Below, one piece after another: positions 36,928 through 45,120 of a stretch of 64,000 nucleotides of DNA. The stretch covers positions 1,302,001-1,366,000 of the forward strand of contig NZ_CP135922.1 of NCBI RefSeq assembly GCF_032399705.1, read 5' to 3'. Position 1 is the stretch's first letter. Each line of letters starts with the position of its first letter. The position numbers and the translations under genes are program-made. The notes under the pieces were generated by a model that was not told where the DNA came from, ran no database searches, and saw nothing but the letters and a program-made list of their open reading frames with translations. The stretch comes from Paenibacillus sp. BIC5C1 (GTDB taxonomy: Bacteria > Bacillota > Bacilli > Paenibacillales > Paenibacillaceae).

Positions 36928-36957
36928 TAGGTGAAATGAGTCGAGGGAATCACTCAG

Positions 36958-36986
36958 GTTTACACTGAGCACTCCGATGGCGGAAC
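36958..36986 (+). repeat. Dispersed intergenic element, copy C (weaker)
   Basis: GTTTACACTGAGCACTCCGA followed by TGGCGGAAC matches the core of copies A and B with one indel and a few substitutions; the left end (GTTCAACTAATGA) is not conserved. It lies 30 bases after the abfA stop in the same orientation. Confidence 0.5.
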
Positions 36987-37026
36987 TATCTTCGGCTTGC
37001 TGTGTTCCTCAACTATAAACGCAAAT

Positions 37027-37063
37027 AAAAGCTGGATGTGCATGAATCGCATCCAGCTTTTTT
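37027..37063. terminator. Terminator between abfA and the MBL hydrolase gene
   Basis: AAAAGCTGGATG pairs with CATCCAGCTTTT, followed by TT. The stem is strong and can serve both strands. Confidence 0.85.
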
Positions 37064-37130
37064 CGTGTTCCTTGGAGAGGATCTTGAGAAGACTCCGTTT
37101 GTTAAAAGTCACTCATCGCATCAATGAATT

Positions 37131-37904
37131 TTATTTCAACTCAGTATCCGGTCCAAACACAAAGCTCTCGCCATCGCGTGGAATGAGCACCTGTCCGTCC
37201 AATTGTTCAGATGCCAGATAACTGGCGAGGTCCACACGGGACATCATGCAATGGTTAATGGCATCCATATGCACAGCGATGACATGCGCATCTGGTGCAT
37301 GGCGTTTCACGGTAGCTACATCAGGTCCGTCCATCGTGATCGGATCTCCTTGCAGGAAGCGGGCACCGCCAGCATTCACCACAATCACCTCAGGTTGATA
37401 TTGACGAATGGCTTCGGCTGGCTCTTCACACCAGATGGTGTCCCCGGCGATATAGGCGACAGGTTCTTCGTCCGCTTCCAATACAAAACCAGACACCTTG
37501 CCCATACGTTCGCCGATTTCCCCGGTTCCATGTTGTCCTGAAGTGCGGGCAAAACGAACAGAATGATATTCGTGTTTCTCATCCACGGCGGTAACGTTAG
37601 TAAATCCGGCTCCTGTAAACACGGCCTCATCTCCTGGCTGGCACAGCAGAGGTACATCCTTACGGAGCTGCTTCGCTGCTGCTTCATCCCAGTGATCGGG
37701 GTGTGTATGCGTAACGATCATCAGATCGGGATTCATATAATCCGTTTCCGTCTCGGGTAAGGAGACTCTTGGGTTACGTAATTCATTGGGCGTATTCGGG
37801 AAAGCAGGCATCACTTCTTTATCCATCAACATGGGATCAACCAGTATATTCAGACCCCCATATTCCAACCATAATGTAGCATTACGAATCAATTGAATTT
37901 TCAT
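37131..37904 (-). CDS. MBL-fold metallo-hydrolase
   Basis: Metallo-beta-lactamase-fold hydrolase of 257 residues, cytoplasmic. The metal site is clear: THTHPDHWD (about residues 85-93), a distal Asp in AYIAGDTIWC and His in VIAVHMDAINHC. It resembles the UlaG/RomA-like or YtkL-like group. It probably acts on a phosphodiester or lactone, but the substrate cannot be inferred. It is divergent from an Lrp-type regulator, which may control it. Confidence 0.85.
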   Translation of the reverse strand: MKIQLIRNATLWLEYGGLNILVDPMLMDKEVMPAFPNTPNELRNPRVSLPETETDYMNPDLMIVTHTHPDHWDEAAAKQLRKDVPLLCQPGDEAVFTGAGFTNVTAVDEKHEYHSVRFARTSGQHGTGEIGERMGKVSGFVLEADEEPVAYIAGDTIWCEEPAEAIRQYQPEVIVVNAGGARFLQGDPITMDGPDVATVKRHAPDAHVIAVHMDAINHCMMSRVDLASYLASEQLDGQVLIPRDGESFVFGPDTELK

Positions 37905-38031
37905 TGAACCTGCACTCCTTCGGGAATTAATGTTATTATCCTATATGTTATACAACCCGTTTATGGGCGTAAATAACACACTGAAAGAAAACAGACCACT
38001 TTAATTTCAAGTTGAAAGGATTGCAAAATAG

Positions 38032-38463
38032 ATGAATGAGACGATTGATGATACAGATATACGCATACTGAAAAGCCTGATCCGGGACGCCAAACGCTCT
38101 CACAAAGAGATCGGCGAAGAGGTGCATCTGACCGGACAGGCTGTAGGTGCGAGAGTACGCAAGCTGCATGATCTGGGTGTGATTGAAGGGTATACGGTAA
38201 AATGGAACCCGGAACGCCTCGGCTTGGGCCTGCAGGCATTTGTAACGATTTTTCTGAATTCTGGCGACCGACATGCCGCCTTCCGTGAATTTATGGCTGC
38301 GCGTGAAGATATCGTGGAAGTTCACCGTGTCAGCGGAGAGGGCTGTTATCTGATGATCGTACGCACTGGAACAATGGAGCAGCTTGGAAGTTTGCTGGAA
38401 GCCATTTTGCCGTATGGAAATTATAGAATGAACCTGTCTGTTGGTATCGAAAAGTCGGAATGA
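38032..38463 (+). CDS. Lrp/AsnC-family transcriptional regulator
   Basis: Regulator of 143 residues with an N-terminal helix-turn-helix (about 5-55, ILKSLIRDAKRSHKEIGEEV then GQAVGARVRKLHDLGVIEGY) and a C-terminal RAM ligand-binding domain (about 65-140, VEVHRVSGEGCYLM). It probably forms octamers and senses an amino acid. It is divergent from the MBL hydrolase gene, its likely target with itself. AAAGGA lies about twelve bases before the ATG. Confidence 0.9.
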   Translation: MNETIDDTDIRILKSLIRDAKRSHKEIGEEVHLTGQAVGARVRKLHDLGVIEGYTVKWNPERLGLGLQAFVTIFLNSGDRHAAFREFMAAREDIVEVHRVSGEGCYLMIVRTGTMEQLGSLLEAILPYGNYRMNLSVGIEKSE

Positions 38464-38476
38464 TGTGAGCTGAATT

Positions 38477-38992
38477 TCAGATGTCCTGGTGCTGTTTCTC
38501 TTGGAGCGTCTTCTGCAGAAGGACAACTGCTTGACTGAGCTCTTTTTTGGTTAGCAAATGATCGGTCTGGATATGACGCCGGGTGCCGTCTTTCAAATAC
38601 AGGGCAATCATGGGGGAAGCAGACAATATCCATTTGCTGAAGGCGGGCGAGCCAAGCTCAATTTTACGAATCTCATTCCAGGGAATGGTCCGTTTAAGGG
38701 GATGAAGCCCTTCATCATTCCAGGATAACAACACAGAAGAACTCGCGATTGCGCGGGACAGAAACATAAAAAATAAAGGCCCGATAAACCACATGCCAAG
38801 AATGGCTGCGATGGAATAATACAACGTCTCCAGTTGTCCAGCATGATCGTCATAGATGATCCATAACAGGGTAACGCATAACAGCAAGAACAGAAGACAA
38901 AGTGCTCCTTTCCATATAGCCGTGAAACGGCGGTAGGCAATCTGCCGATGCTCAAGCTTCGACTCTGATGATTTATATAATTCAGGTTTCAT
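38477..38992 (-). CDS. Two-span membrane protein with a PH-like domain (STM3941-like)
   Basis: Protein of 171 residues. Two membrane helices (about 25-47 and 58-80) are followed by a soluble C-terminal domain with SWNDEGLHPLKRTIPWNEIRKIEL, typical of the bacterial PH-like STM3941 family. The start ATG is behind AAGGAGG. It ends 13 bases from the convergent Lrp gene with no terminator between. Function unknown. Confidence 0.7.
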   Translation of the reverse strand: MKPELYKSSESKLEHRQIAYRRFTAIWKGALCLLFLLLCVTLLWIIYDDHAGQLETLYYSIAAILGMWFIGPLFFMFLSRAIASSSVLLSWNDEGLHPLKRTIPWNEIRKIELGSPAFSKWILSASPMIALYLKDGTRRHIQTDHLLTKKELSQAVVLLQKTLQEKQHQDI

Positions 38993-39036
38993 AAATACGC
39001 CTCCTTAACATCATTTCCCAGAAAATATACCAAACA

Positions 39037-39060
39037 TGCCGCCTGCATCGCAGAGCGGCA
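39037..39060 (-). terminator. Hairpin after the ABC exporter operon
   Basis: TGCCGC-CTGC pairs with GCAG-GCGGCA (one bulge). T-richness on the minus-strand side is modest. Confidence 0.45.
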
Positions 39061-39095
39061 CATTCAACTTTATTTAACCCATTTGGTTCGATAAG

Positions 39096-40955
39096 CTAGC
39101 CGGAAATAGCTGAATCATTACCGGCTTCACGCGCATGGGTGTAAAGATCAGCATATACCCCTTCAGCATCAATCAACTTCTGATGTGAGCCTTCCTCGAC
39201 AATCTCGCCATTCTCCATTACGAGAATCCGATCTGCATGCATGACTGTAGATAAACGATGTGCAATGACAATCGTTGTTCTTCCCTGTGAGACGGATTCC
39301 AGCGCCTGTTGTACCAATTGTTCGGTATGCGAATCCAGATTCGCGGTTGCTTCATCCAGGATAAGAACTCGGGGTTGAAAGACCACGATTCGGGCAAACG
39401 ATATCAGTTGACGCTCTCCGGCGGACAGACCGCTTCCGCGTTCGGAAAGACGTGTATCATACCCTTGCGGCAAACGTGAAATCATCGCATGTGCTCCGAC
39501 GAATCGACAGGCCTGAATAGCCTGCTCTCTCGTAATATCCTCGCGGAACATTCGTACATTGTCAATGATGGAGCCCGAGAATAGGAATGGTTCCTGCTGG
39601 ATCAGACCAACGATCCGATGAAGATTGGCTTGCGGGAAATGGCGAATGTCTACACCATCGATCTCAATGCTGCCCTGATTCACATCGTAAAAGCGATTGA
39701 GCAGGGAGATCAACGTACTTTTGCCAGCTCCTGTAGTGCCTACGATACCCACCATTTCACCTGGATACAGATGCAGATTCATATGCTGAATCAGGGGGCG
39801 ATCTGCCCGATAGCCGAACGAAACATCATTAAAATCAATCTGTCCCATCACGTTCCGTGGTTCAAGTGTGGAGGCAGTCCCGGGTATGGGATCAGCGACT
39901 TCCGGACGGGTACTCAGAATGTTCCAGATTCGATCCATGGATACGGTGGTTGACTGGAATGTGTTCCACTGCATGGTGATCTGGTTAATCGGCTGGAAGA
40001 ACTGACGGATGTAACTGATAAATGCATAGAGCACACCTACCTGCAATGATTCACCCAGCACGGCACGTCCTCCAAGCCAAACCATCATAACGAGCGCCGC
40101 ATTGCCAAGGATATCAAACGTCCGGTTGAATATGACATTGGAACGGGCTTGTGTGATATTGGCCTTCAGGTGAAGTTGGTTCTGTTCCGTGAATCTTTTC
40201 TTCTGCTCTTCTTCCTGATGGAACGCCTGGATCAGAAACATGCCGGACAGGTTCTCTGCCGTAAATGCAATCAAACGGGAGAGACGAGTTCGGGCATTCT
40301 GATAAGCCCTGCGCAGTTGGCTCCGAAATAACACAGCAACGATGGCGATCACAGGCAATACGATGAGAGAGTACCCTGCGAGTACCGGATCGAGCTGGAA
40401 CATAAAGACGATAATGAGCACCAGCATCATGCCATCCCGGATGAGACTAAGCAGTACCTGAGTGAAGAAACTGCTGATCGTTTCTGTATCACTGGATACA
40501 TTCGTCACCAGACTGCCAATATGGAAGCGATCGAAGAAAGACATCGACATTTTGGAGATATGCTTGAACAGGTCTTTACGAATGCGAGAGACGATGTTCT
40601 GACCGACATGTTGCAGCAGATTGTTTTGTACATAGGTAAAAATAAAGCTGATTACAGCCAGCCCCAAAAAGATCGCTGCCAACTGGACAAGGAAACCTAC
40701 ACTGGTTTGGCCGATGGCCAGATGATCATCGATCGCAATCTTCACCAGGTAAGGCTGAAGCAGATCGGCGGAGATGCCGAGCAGCGAACAGAGAAAAATA
40801 CCTGCAAAGGCCCATTTATGGGGTTTGGCGTAGGACATCATCGCTTTGAAGGAAGTACGCTTACTCTGGTCTGCGCCTGCATCGGAACCGGGCCCATTCC
40901 CTGACGATGCTTGTGCTCCCGCACCTGAACGAACTTCAGCGTTACGGTCAGTCAT
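39096..40955 (-). CDS. bmrD: ABC exporter half-transporter, BmrD/YheH-like
   Basis: Membrane-fused ABC exporter subunit of 619 residues: six helices (about 50-340) and a nucleotide-binding domain with Walker A GTTGAGKST, signature LSAGE and Walker B LILDEATANLD with the catalytic Glu, then an H-loop AHRLS. The non-canonical LSAGE signature with a full Walker B is the YheH/BmrD pattern. The start is ATG 40953-40955 behind AGGAGGAGGG, overlapping the end of the partner gene by eight bases, so the two are translationally coupled. Likely one half of a heterodimeric multidrug exporter. Confidence 0.9.
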   Translation of the reverse strand: MTDRNAEVRSGAGAQASSGNGPGSDAGADQSKRTSFKAMMSYAKPHKWAFAGIFLCSLLGISADLLQPYLVKIAIDDHLAIGQTSVGFLVQLAAIFLGLAVISFIFTYVQNNLLQHVGQNIVSRIRKDLFKHISKMSMSFFDRFHIGSLVTNVSSDTETISSFFTQVLLSLIRDGMMLVLIIVFMFQLDPVLAGYSLIVLPVIAIVAVLFRSQLRRAYQNARTRLSRLIAFTAENLSGMFLIQAFHQEEEQKKRFTEQNQLHLKANITQARSNVIFNRTFDILGNAALVMMVWLGGRAVLGESLQVGVLYAFISYIRQFFQPINQITMQWNTFQSTTVSMDRIWNILSTRPEVADPIPGTASTLEPRNVMGQIDFNDVSFGYRADRPLIQHMNLHLYPGEMVGIVGTTGAGKSTLISLLNRFYDVNQGSIEIDGVDIRHFPQANLHRIVGLIQQEPFLFSGSIIDNVRMFREDITREQAIQACRFVGAHAMISRLPQGYDTRLSERGSGLSAGERQLISFARIVVFQPRVLILDEATANLDSHTEQLVQQALESVSQGRTTIVIAHRLSTVMHADRILVMENGEIVEEGSHQKLIDAEGVYADLYTHAREAGNDSAISG

Positions 40956-42690
40956 GATGTAATCCCTCCTCCTGCAAACGATAGGTTGCAGCATATAACC
41001 CTTTTGCGGCCATCAGCCCTGCATGTGTACCTTGTTCAGCAATTCGACCTTCATCCAGAACGATAATTTCGTCGGCATGACGGACCGCACTGATCCGGTG
41101 GGAGATGATTAACGTTGTTTTGCCTTTGCCAATCTCACGCAGGCTGCGCAGAATGCCACTTTCAGTGACGGCATCGACAGCACTCATGCTGTCATCCAGA
41201 ATGAGTACCTGCGCTTTTTTGATCAACCCCCGTGCCAGACTGGTGCGCTGACGCTGACCGCCAGACAATGTGAGTCCGCGTTCACCCAGCAAGGTATCGA
41301 ACCGATCAGGGAACCGGATAATGTTCTCGTATATCATCGCTTGTCGTGCACTGTGCTCTACGGTGTCCAGCGGAACCTCACGGTCGCTAAAAGCGATGTT
41401 GTCCCGAATGGTTGTACTGAACAGGAATCCATCCTGCGGTACATAGGCAATACGGGATCGCAGACTTTCCAGCGACAGCTTCCGGATGTCGGTTCCGTTA
41501 ATACGGATGGTGCCTTCAGGCGGCTCATATGTACGCAGCAATAGCTTCACAAAGGTACTTTTACCAGAACCTGTTTTGCCCACAATGCCCACAGTTCGGC
41601 CTGCCTGGATATTCAGACTGATGTTTTTGAGCGCAGGGGATAAACTGCCGGGATAGGAAAAGGACAGATTCTCTATCGTAATGTCGTTCACGGCTTTGAG
41701 ACTTGTCGCATTGGGAAGCTCACGCACGTCAGGCACTTCCGTCAACAGATCATTTACCCGCTCCAGTGATGCTCCAGAACGCTGCATGGTATTGATCACA
41801 TTACCGATTTGTTGAAGCGGTCCCATGATGATCCGCAAATATAACGTCAATGCAACAAAACTTCCGAGTGTAATGGAGTTCTGCATCGTCAAAATTCCGC
41901 CAACAAGCAGGGAAACAACCAGTGAAATGGCACCTAGCAGCGGTAGCAAGGCCTGAAATAGAGAGGACAGACGAACAAGCCGCAGCTGTTTGCTTTTGAT
42001 TGCATCTACTGTGAATCCAAAACGTTCACGGGCGCTGTCTTCAATGGCAAATGTTTTGGTTACACGAATACCACCCAGCTGTTCCTCTGCGGATTCCGTC
42101 ATCGTTGCAAGAGCATCCTGTACATCACGAGAGCGCTTGCGAATTCGCGGACCGAAAAAAACGACCAGAAAGGGAATGGCCAGCAACGGCACAATACTGA
42201 TCAGAATAAGTCTCATCGGGATTCCGCTGAGCAGCATCATCACGATGCAAGATAATAATAGAAATGTTGCATTGGTCATCATGGTGACGCCGTTGGAGAT
42301 GGCTTCACGTACAGAGGTGACATCATTCATGACGTAACTGAGCAGTTTCCCATTTCCCTGTTTGGAGAAATAGTGCTCACTCAGCTCCGAAAACTTGCCG
42401 AAAATGCGCTCACGTGTCATGAATTCGAAGCGGCGTCCAAGCTTCATGATCATGAATTGCCCAGTACCGAATAACAGATTATAAGCGATGGCTATAGCCA
42501 AAAGCGAAAGGCTATACCGGATGACCGTATTCATCTGAAGTGTGTTCTGCATGAGTTGATCCGTGAAGCTGCCCAGAATTCGGGGCAAGGACGCCTGACC
42601 CACATTGGAGGCAATAATCAGTAGTACAGCGAACAGATATACGGGCCAGTTAGCAATGACATAGCCTCGTAGTAATCCTTTCTTGGACAT
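40948..42690 (-). CDS. bmrC: ABC exporter half-transporter, BmrC/YheI-like
   Basis: Membrane-fused ABC subunit of 580 residues: six helices (about 15-310), Walker A GKTGSGKST, a canonical LSGGQ signature and a Walker B ending LILDDSMSAVD, where the catalytic Glu is Asp. Such a degenerate site paired with a complete one is the hallmark of heterodimeric exporters such as BmrCD and TM287/288. The start ATG is behind AAAGGAG. In B. subtilis bmrCD is preceded by the attenuator peptide BmrB; no clear equivalent is seen upstream here. Confidence 0.9.
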   Translation of the reverse strand: MSKKGLLRGYVIANWPVYLFAVLLIIASNVGQASLPRILGSFTDQLMQNTLQMNTVIRYSLSLLAIAIAYNLLFGTGQFMIMKLGRRFEFMTRERIFGKFSELSEHYFSKQGNGKLLSYVMNDVTSVREAISNGVTMMTNATFLLLSCIVMMLLSGIPMRLILISIVPLLAIPFLVVFFGPRIRKRSRDVQDALATMTESAEEQLGGIRVTKTFAIEDSARERFGFTVDAIKSKQLRLVRLSSLFQALLPLLGAISLVVSLLVGGILTMQNSITLGSFVALTLYLRIIMGPLQQIGNVINTMQRSGASLERVNDLLTEVPDVRELPNATSLKAVNDITIENLSFSYPGSLSPALKNISLNIQAGRTVGIVGKTGSGKSTFVKLLLRTYEPPEGTIRINGTDIRKLSLESLRSRIAYVPQDGFLFSTTIRDNIAFSDREVPLDTVEHSARQAMIYENIIRFPDRFDTLLGERGLTLSGGQRQRTSLARGLIKKAQVLILDDSMSAVDAVTESGILRSLREIGKGKTTLIISHRISAVRHADEIIVLDEGRIAEQGTHAGLMAAKGLYAATYRLQEEGLHHD

Positions 42691-43049
42691 AAGATTTGTT
42701 CTCCTTTGTTCAGGGTGAAAGTTGGTTTGGAATCGGAGTCAAGAAAAGGGCCGACACCTGATAATAGCGCGTCGTGCCCTCTTACTTTATGCGATCCGGT
42801 TTGCTGTTTATCCGTCATTCGATAGAAATCTCTATTCTTATTTTTGCGCTAATCGGTAAGGATGTCAACGAAGCAAGCAAGCATAATGGAAAGAAAGCAG
42901 ATCAGCGCCCGCAGAGTAAGGGATATATGCAGTATTTCCGTCATTTATTCACCAGATGTCGATTTTACTGAAACATTTCAGGAGAGTCTCCCGTCTGTAG
43001 GATTGAAGAGGTCAAAAATTGGGTTTACTAAATATGGAGGTGCCAAGAA
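42691..43049. other. Divergent region between bmrC and the SLH gene
   Basis: No convincing gene. It holds an ECF-sigma-type promoter candidate (42969-42995) for the SLH gene and the bmrC leader. Short open frames here overlap the starts of the real genes and lack their own ribosome sites. Confidence 0.5.
42969..42995 (+). promoter_or_regulatory. Candidate ECF-sigma promoter
   Basis: TGAAAC (42969-42974), a 17-base spacer and CGTC (42992-42995) match the cell-envelope-stress ECF pattern of Bacilli (SigM/SigX/SigW). It is placed about 55 bases before the SLH-PrcB start codon. Confidence 0.5.
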
Positions 43050-43973
43050 ATGAAACATAAAAAAGGATTGGCTGCAACGCTTGCGCTCTGCGTGTCTTTG
43101 ACGGCAGGAGGTGCATCGGTACTTGCATTTTCGGATGTAAAAGATGAAGGACAAAAAACGATTGTGGACTCGTTACATGCCAAGGGTGTTGTTAATGGAG
43201 TAACGGTGGATCTATTTCGTCCAGATCTCGCATTGTCCGAGCCACAGGGTGTTCAACTGATTGTGAACGCTTTTGGTCTGAAAAATGAATACGCTGCCGC
43301 CTCGGCACAAAATAAAATTAGTCCCACGACCTGGTACGCCGATGCCGTTCAGGCTGCAACACAGAATGGTCTGTCCATTCCGGTGGAGTTGAATCCACAA
43401 GCCAAAATGACGCGTGAACAGTTTGCCATTTTGCTCCTTGAAGGCATTAATACAACCGGAGAATATCCGGTGATCATGCTGTATAATGATATTAAGGACG
43501 AAAATAAAATCGGTAAGGACGCCAAATCTGCGGTCCAGAATCTGTTGAACATGGACATCATTGAACTGGATAAGGACGGTAACTTCCGTCCAGATCAGTC
43601 GCTTACCCGTATGGAGGCTGCAAGCATGATCTTCAATGCACTTGAATTTGTAGATAAGCACGGCAATGGCGGATCGACGGAACCGACTCCAACGAATCCA
43701 GGCGAAGGCCAACAGGGGATTGTGCCTACCGTGACATCAACCAAAGTGGATGACAAGACGGTAAAGGTTAAACTGACCGCGCAAATGCCTCATCCTGGTT
43801 ATGGATTGAAGATTGAAGATGTGAAGCTGGAGAAGGATGGACGTGCCATTGTGCTGTATACCATTATCCAACCTGACCCGGACATGATGTATCCAATGGT
43901 TATTACCGATGTAACCGCAGAGACAGACATTCCAACAGGATACACTGCAGAAGCACAGCCTTCTGGAAAATAA
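43050..43973 (+). CDS. SLH-domain protein with a PrcB-like C-terminus
   Basis: Exported surface protein of 307 residues. A signal peptide (about 1-27) is followed by three S-layer homology repeats (about 28-200; FSDVKDEGQKTIVDSLHAKG, FRPDLALSE, FRPDQSLTRMEAASMIF) that anchor to pyruvylated wall polymer. After a Pro/Thr/Gly linker, the C-terminal 90 residues (VTSTKVDDKTVKV, PHPGYGLKIEDVKLEKDGRA) resemble the PrcB/protease-inhibitor-like domain. A role in modulating proteases at the surface is possible but inferred. GGAGGTG precedes the ATG. Confidence 0.85.
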   Translation: MKHKKGLAATLALCVSLTAGGASVLAFSDVKDEGQKTIVDSLHAKGVVNGVTVDLFRPDLALSEPQGVQLIVNAFGLKNEYAAASAQNKISPTTWYADAVQAATQNGLSIPVELNPQAKMTREQFAILLLEGINTTGEYPVIMLYNDIKDENKIGKDAKSAVQNLLNMDIIELDKDGNFRPDQSLTRMEAASMIFNALEFVDKHGNGGSTEPTPTNPGEGQQGIVPTVTSTKVDDKTVKVKLTAQMPHPGYGLKIEDVKLEKDGRAIVLYTIIQPDPDMMYPMVITDVTAETDIPTGYTAEAQPSGK

Positions 43974-43983
43974 TCAAACCTTG

Positions 43984-44020
43984 CCAGCGCGCCTCGATCC
44001 TTGATCGGAGCGCGCTTTTT
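43984..44020 (+). terminator. Terminator of the SLH gene
   Basis: AGCGCGC with inner GATC pairs with GATC and GCGCGCT, followed by seven T. Confidence 0.9.
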
Positions 44021-44072
44021 TTTCTGGAAACGACGATCGATATGAAAAAGCTTGCCTAGGGAGAGCGGCTGT

Positions 44073-44277
44073 TTTTCAGTCTGAATCTTGATTAGTCCGA
44101 CTGAAAAGTATTGATTCCATTTTTGTATGTCACATTTGATGACTTGTAAGTGATTTTAAAAATGGAATTAAGTTAGAATGTGTAATATTTAATGACATTA
44201 AAATGTTGTTTTTAAGATGTAAATCAATATCTATATAGGCGATAAAGCTGCTTCGTGTTAACGGAGCGGCTTTTTTT
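44073..44277 (+). ncRNA. Candidate structured RNA or repeat remnant
   Basis: TTTTCAGTC (44073-44081) pairs with GACTGAAAA (44099-44107). ATTCCATTTTT (44114-44124) pairs with AAAAATGGAAT (44158-44168). The block ends in an AGCTGCT/AGCGGCT hairpin followed by TTTTTTT (44247-44277). Perfect arms in series with a terminator suggest a non-coding transcript, but no family was recognised and no promoter is clear. Confidence 0.3.
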
Positions 44278-44975
44278 CTGGCCTGATCCGGAAATTATCA
44301 TGCACTCCAGCTCCTCATGTCATGTGCAAAATCAACATATATGACTGGATATAACTAGTGTTTATCTGTGCTTATGTGCTTTCAGCCAAGGATAAAAACG
44401 ACATATTTACCGAGTGGGGAAGAAACTCATAGAATAAAGCCAAGCCATAAGCGAGCTTGATGCAGGTGATAAATATATGGTAGATAATATTACATTTGTG
44501 TGATTGAATTAAATCTATCCTTATTACTTTTTCTAAGCATCAAGAGAGAAGGAAGACAAATGCATAAGTAAGGGGGAGAAACACAGTAGCAATGAAGAGT
44601 AACTTCTATTATATTCAATATGGCGATGCGCAGAGCATGCTAAGACCTTGCGACCTGTATGACCGATGTGAATTCAGAATACGACCTGCACACATGGAAT
44701 ATCTCTTTCCTAAACATATGTGGGTTTTGACTTTAAGGTCTGTTTCTCAACTTTCATTCAGATCTGACATCTCTCAAGTTCATGCGAAGCTACTCGAAAC
44801 GACAACTTCAAGAGAGAAATGGGTCAAATTCCACATGTTTTACTTCTCCAAAATGACAATGACAAGCTGTAAATAAAAGCGTAAACCCCTGTTGTAACAG
44901 TACTTTCCGTGTTTTTTAAGAGTGAAGATCGAAATAGCATATTTACGGATTCGGAAATGATTCATAAACTCAGTA

Positions 44976-44989
44976 TGTAAGCGTTACCA
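44976..44989 (+). promoter_or_regulatory. Catabolite-responsive element (cre) of the glycan-import operon
   Basis: TGTAAGCGTTACCA fits the CcpA consensus TGWAARCGYTWNCW at all positions. It lies 132 bases before the first permease start codon, so the operon is probably repressed when preferred sugars are present. Confidence 0.65.
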
Positions 44990-45120
44990 AAACGCGAGAG
45001 AAATAAAGGCCTCGCATGATAGAAATGTGGTCCGGGACTCATTCCTTACATTTGAACAGGAGTGTTTCGCTCTTCTTACAAAACGGACGGATTTTCATTA
45101 AGAAAAGGAGGAAACAACTG

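Larger units (their letters stand above)
43974..45120. other. 1.1-kb non-coding stretch before the glycan-import operon
   Basis: No convincing protein gene. In order it holds the SLH terminator, a block of nested inverted repeats ending in a T-rich hairpin (44073-44277), two related approximately 35-base segments starting CATATTTAC (44399-44434 and 44937-44972), a cre box (44976-44989) and the leader of the first permease gene. A 94-codon frame at 44592-44876 has no family features. Confidence 0.5.

Noticed and set aside
42700-42760. GACTCCGATT near 42730 as another copy of the dispersed element
   Set aside because: Only about nine bases match on the minus strand, and the TTTACAC and GACAGA parts are absent.
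42618-42818. 66-codon frame as a BmrB-like leader peptide
   Set aside because: It runs through the bmrC ribosome site and start in another frame, unlike a true leader, which should end before.
42862-43053. 63-codon frame before the SLH gene
   Set aside because: Overlaps the SLH start and has no proper ribosome site.
44592-44876. 94-codon open frame before the glycan operon
   Set aside because: The ribosome site is poorly spaced, the product has no membrane, signal or family features, and it lies inside a promoter-rich stretch. Treated as non-coding.
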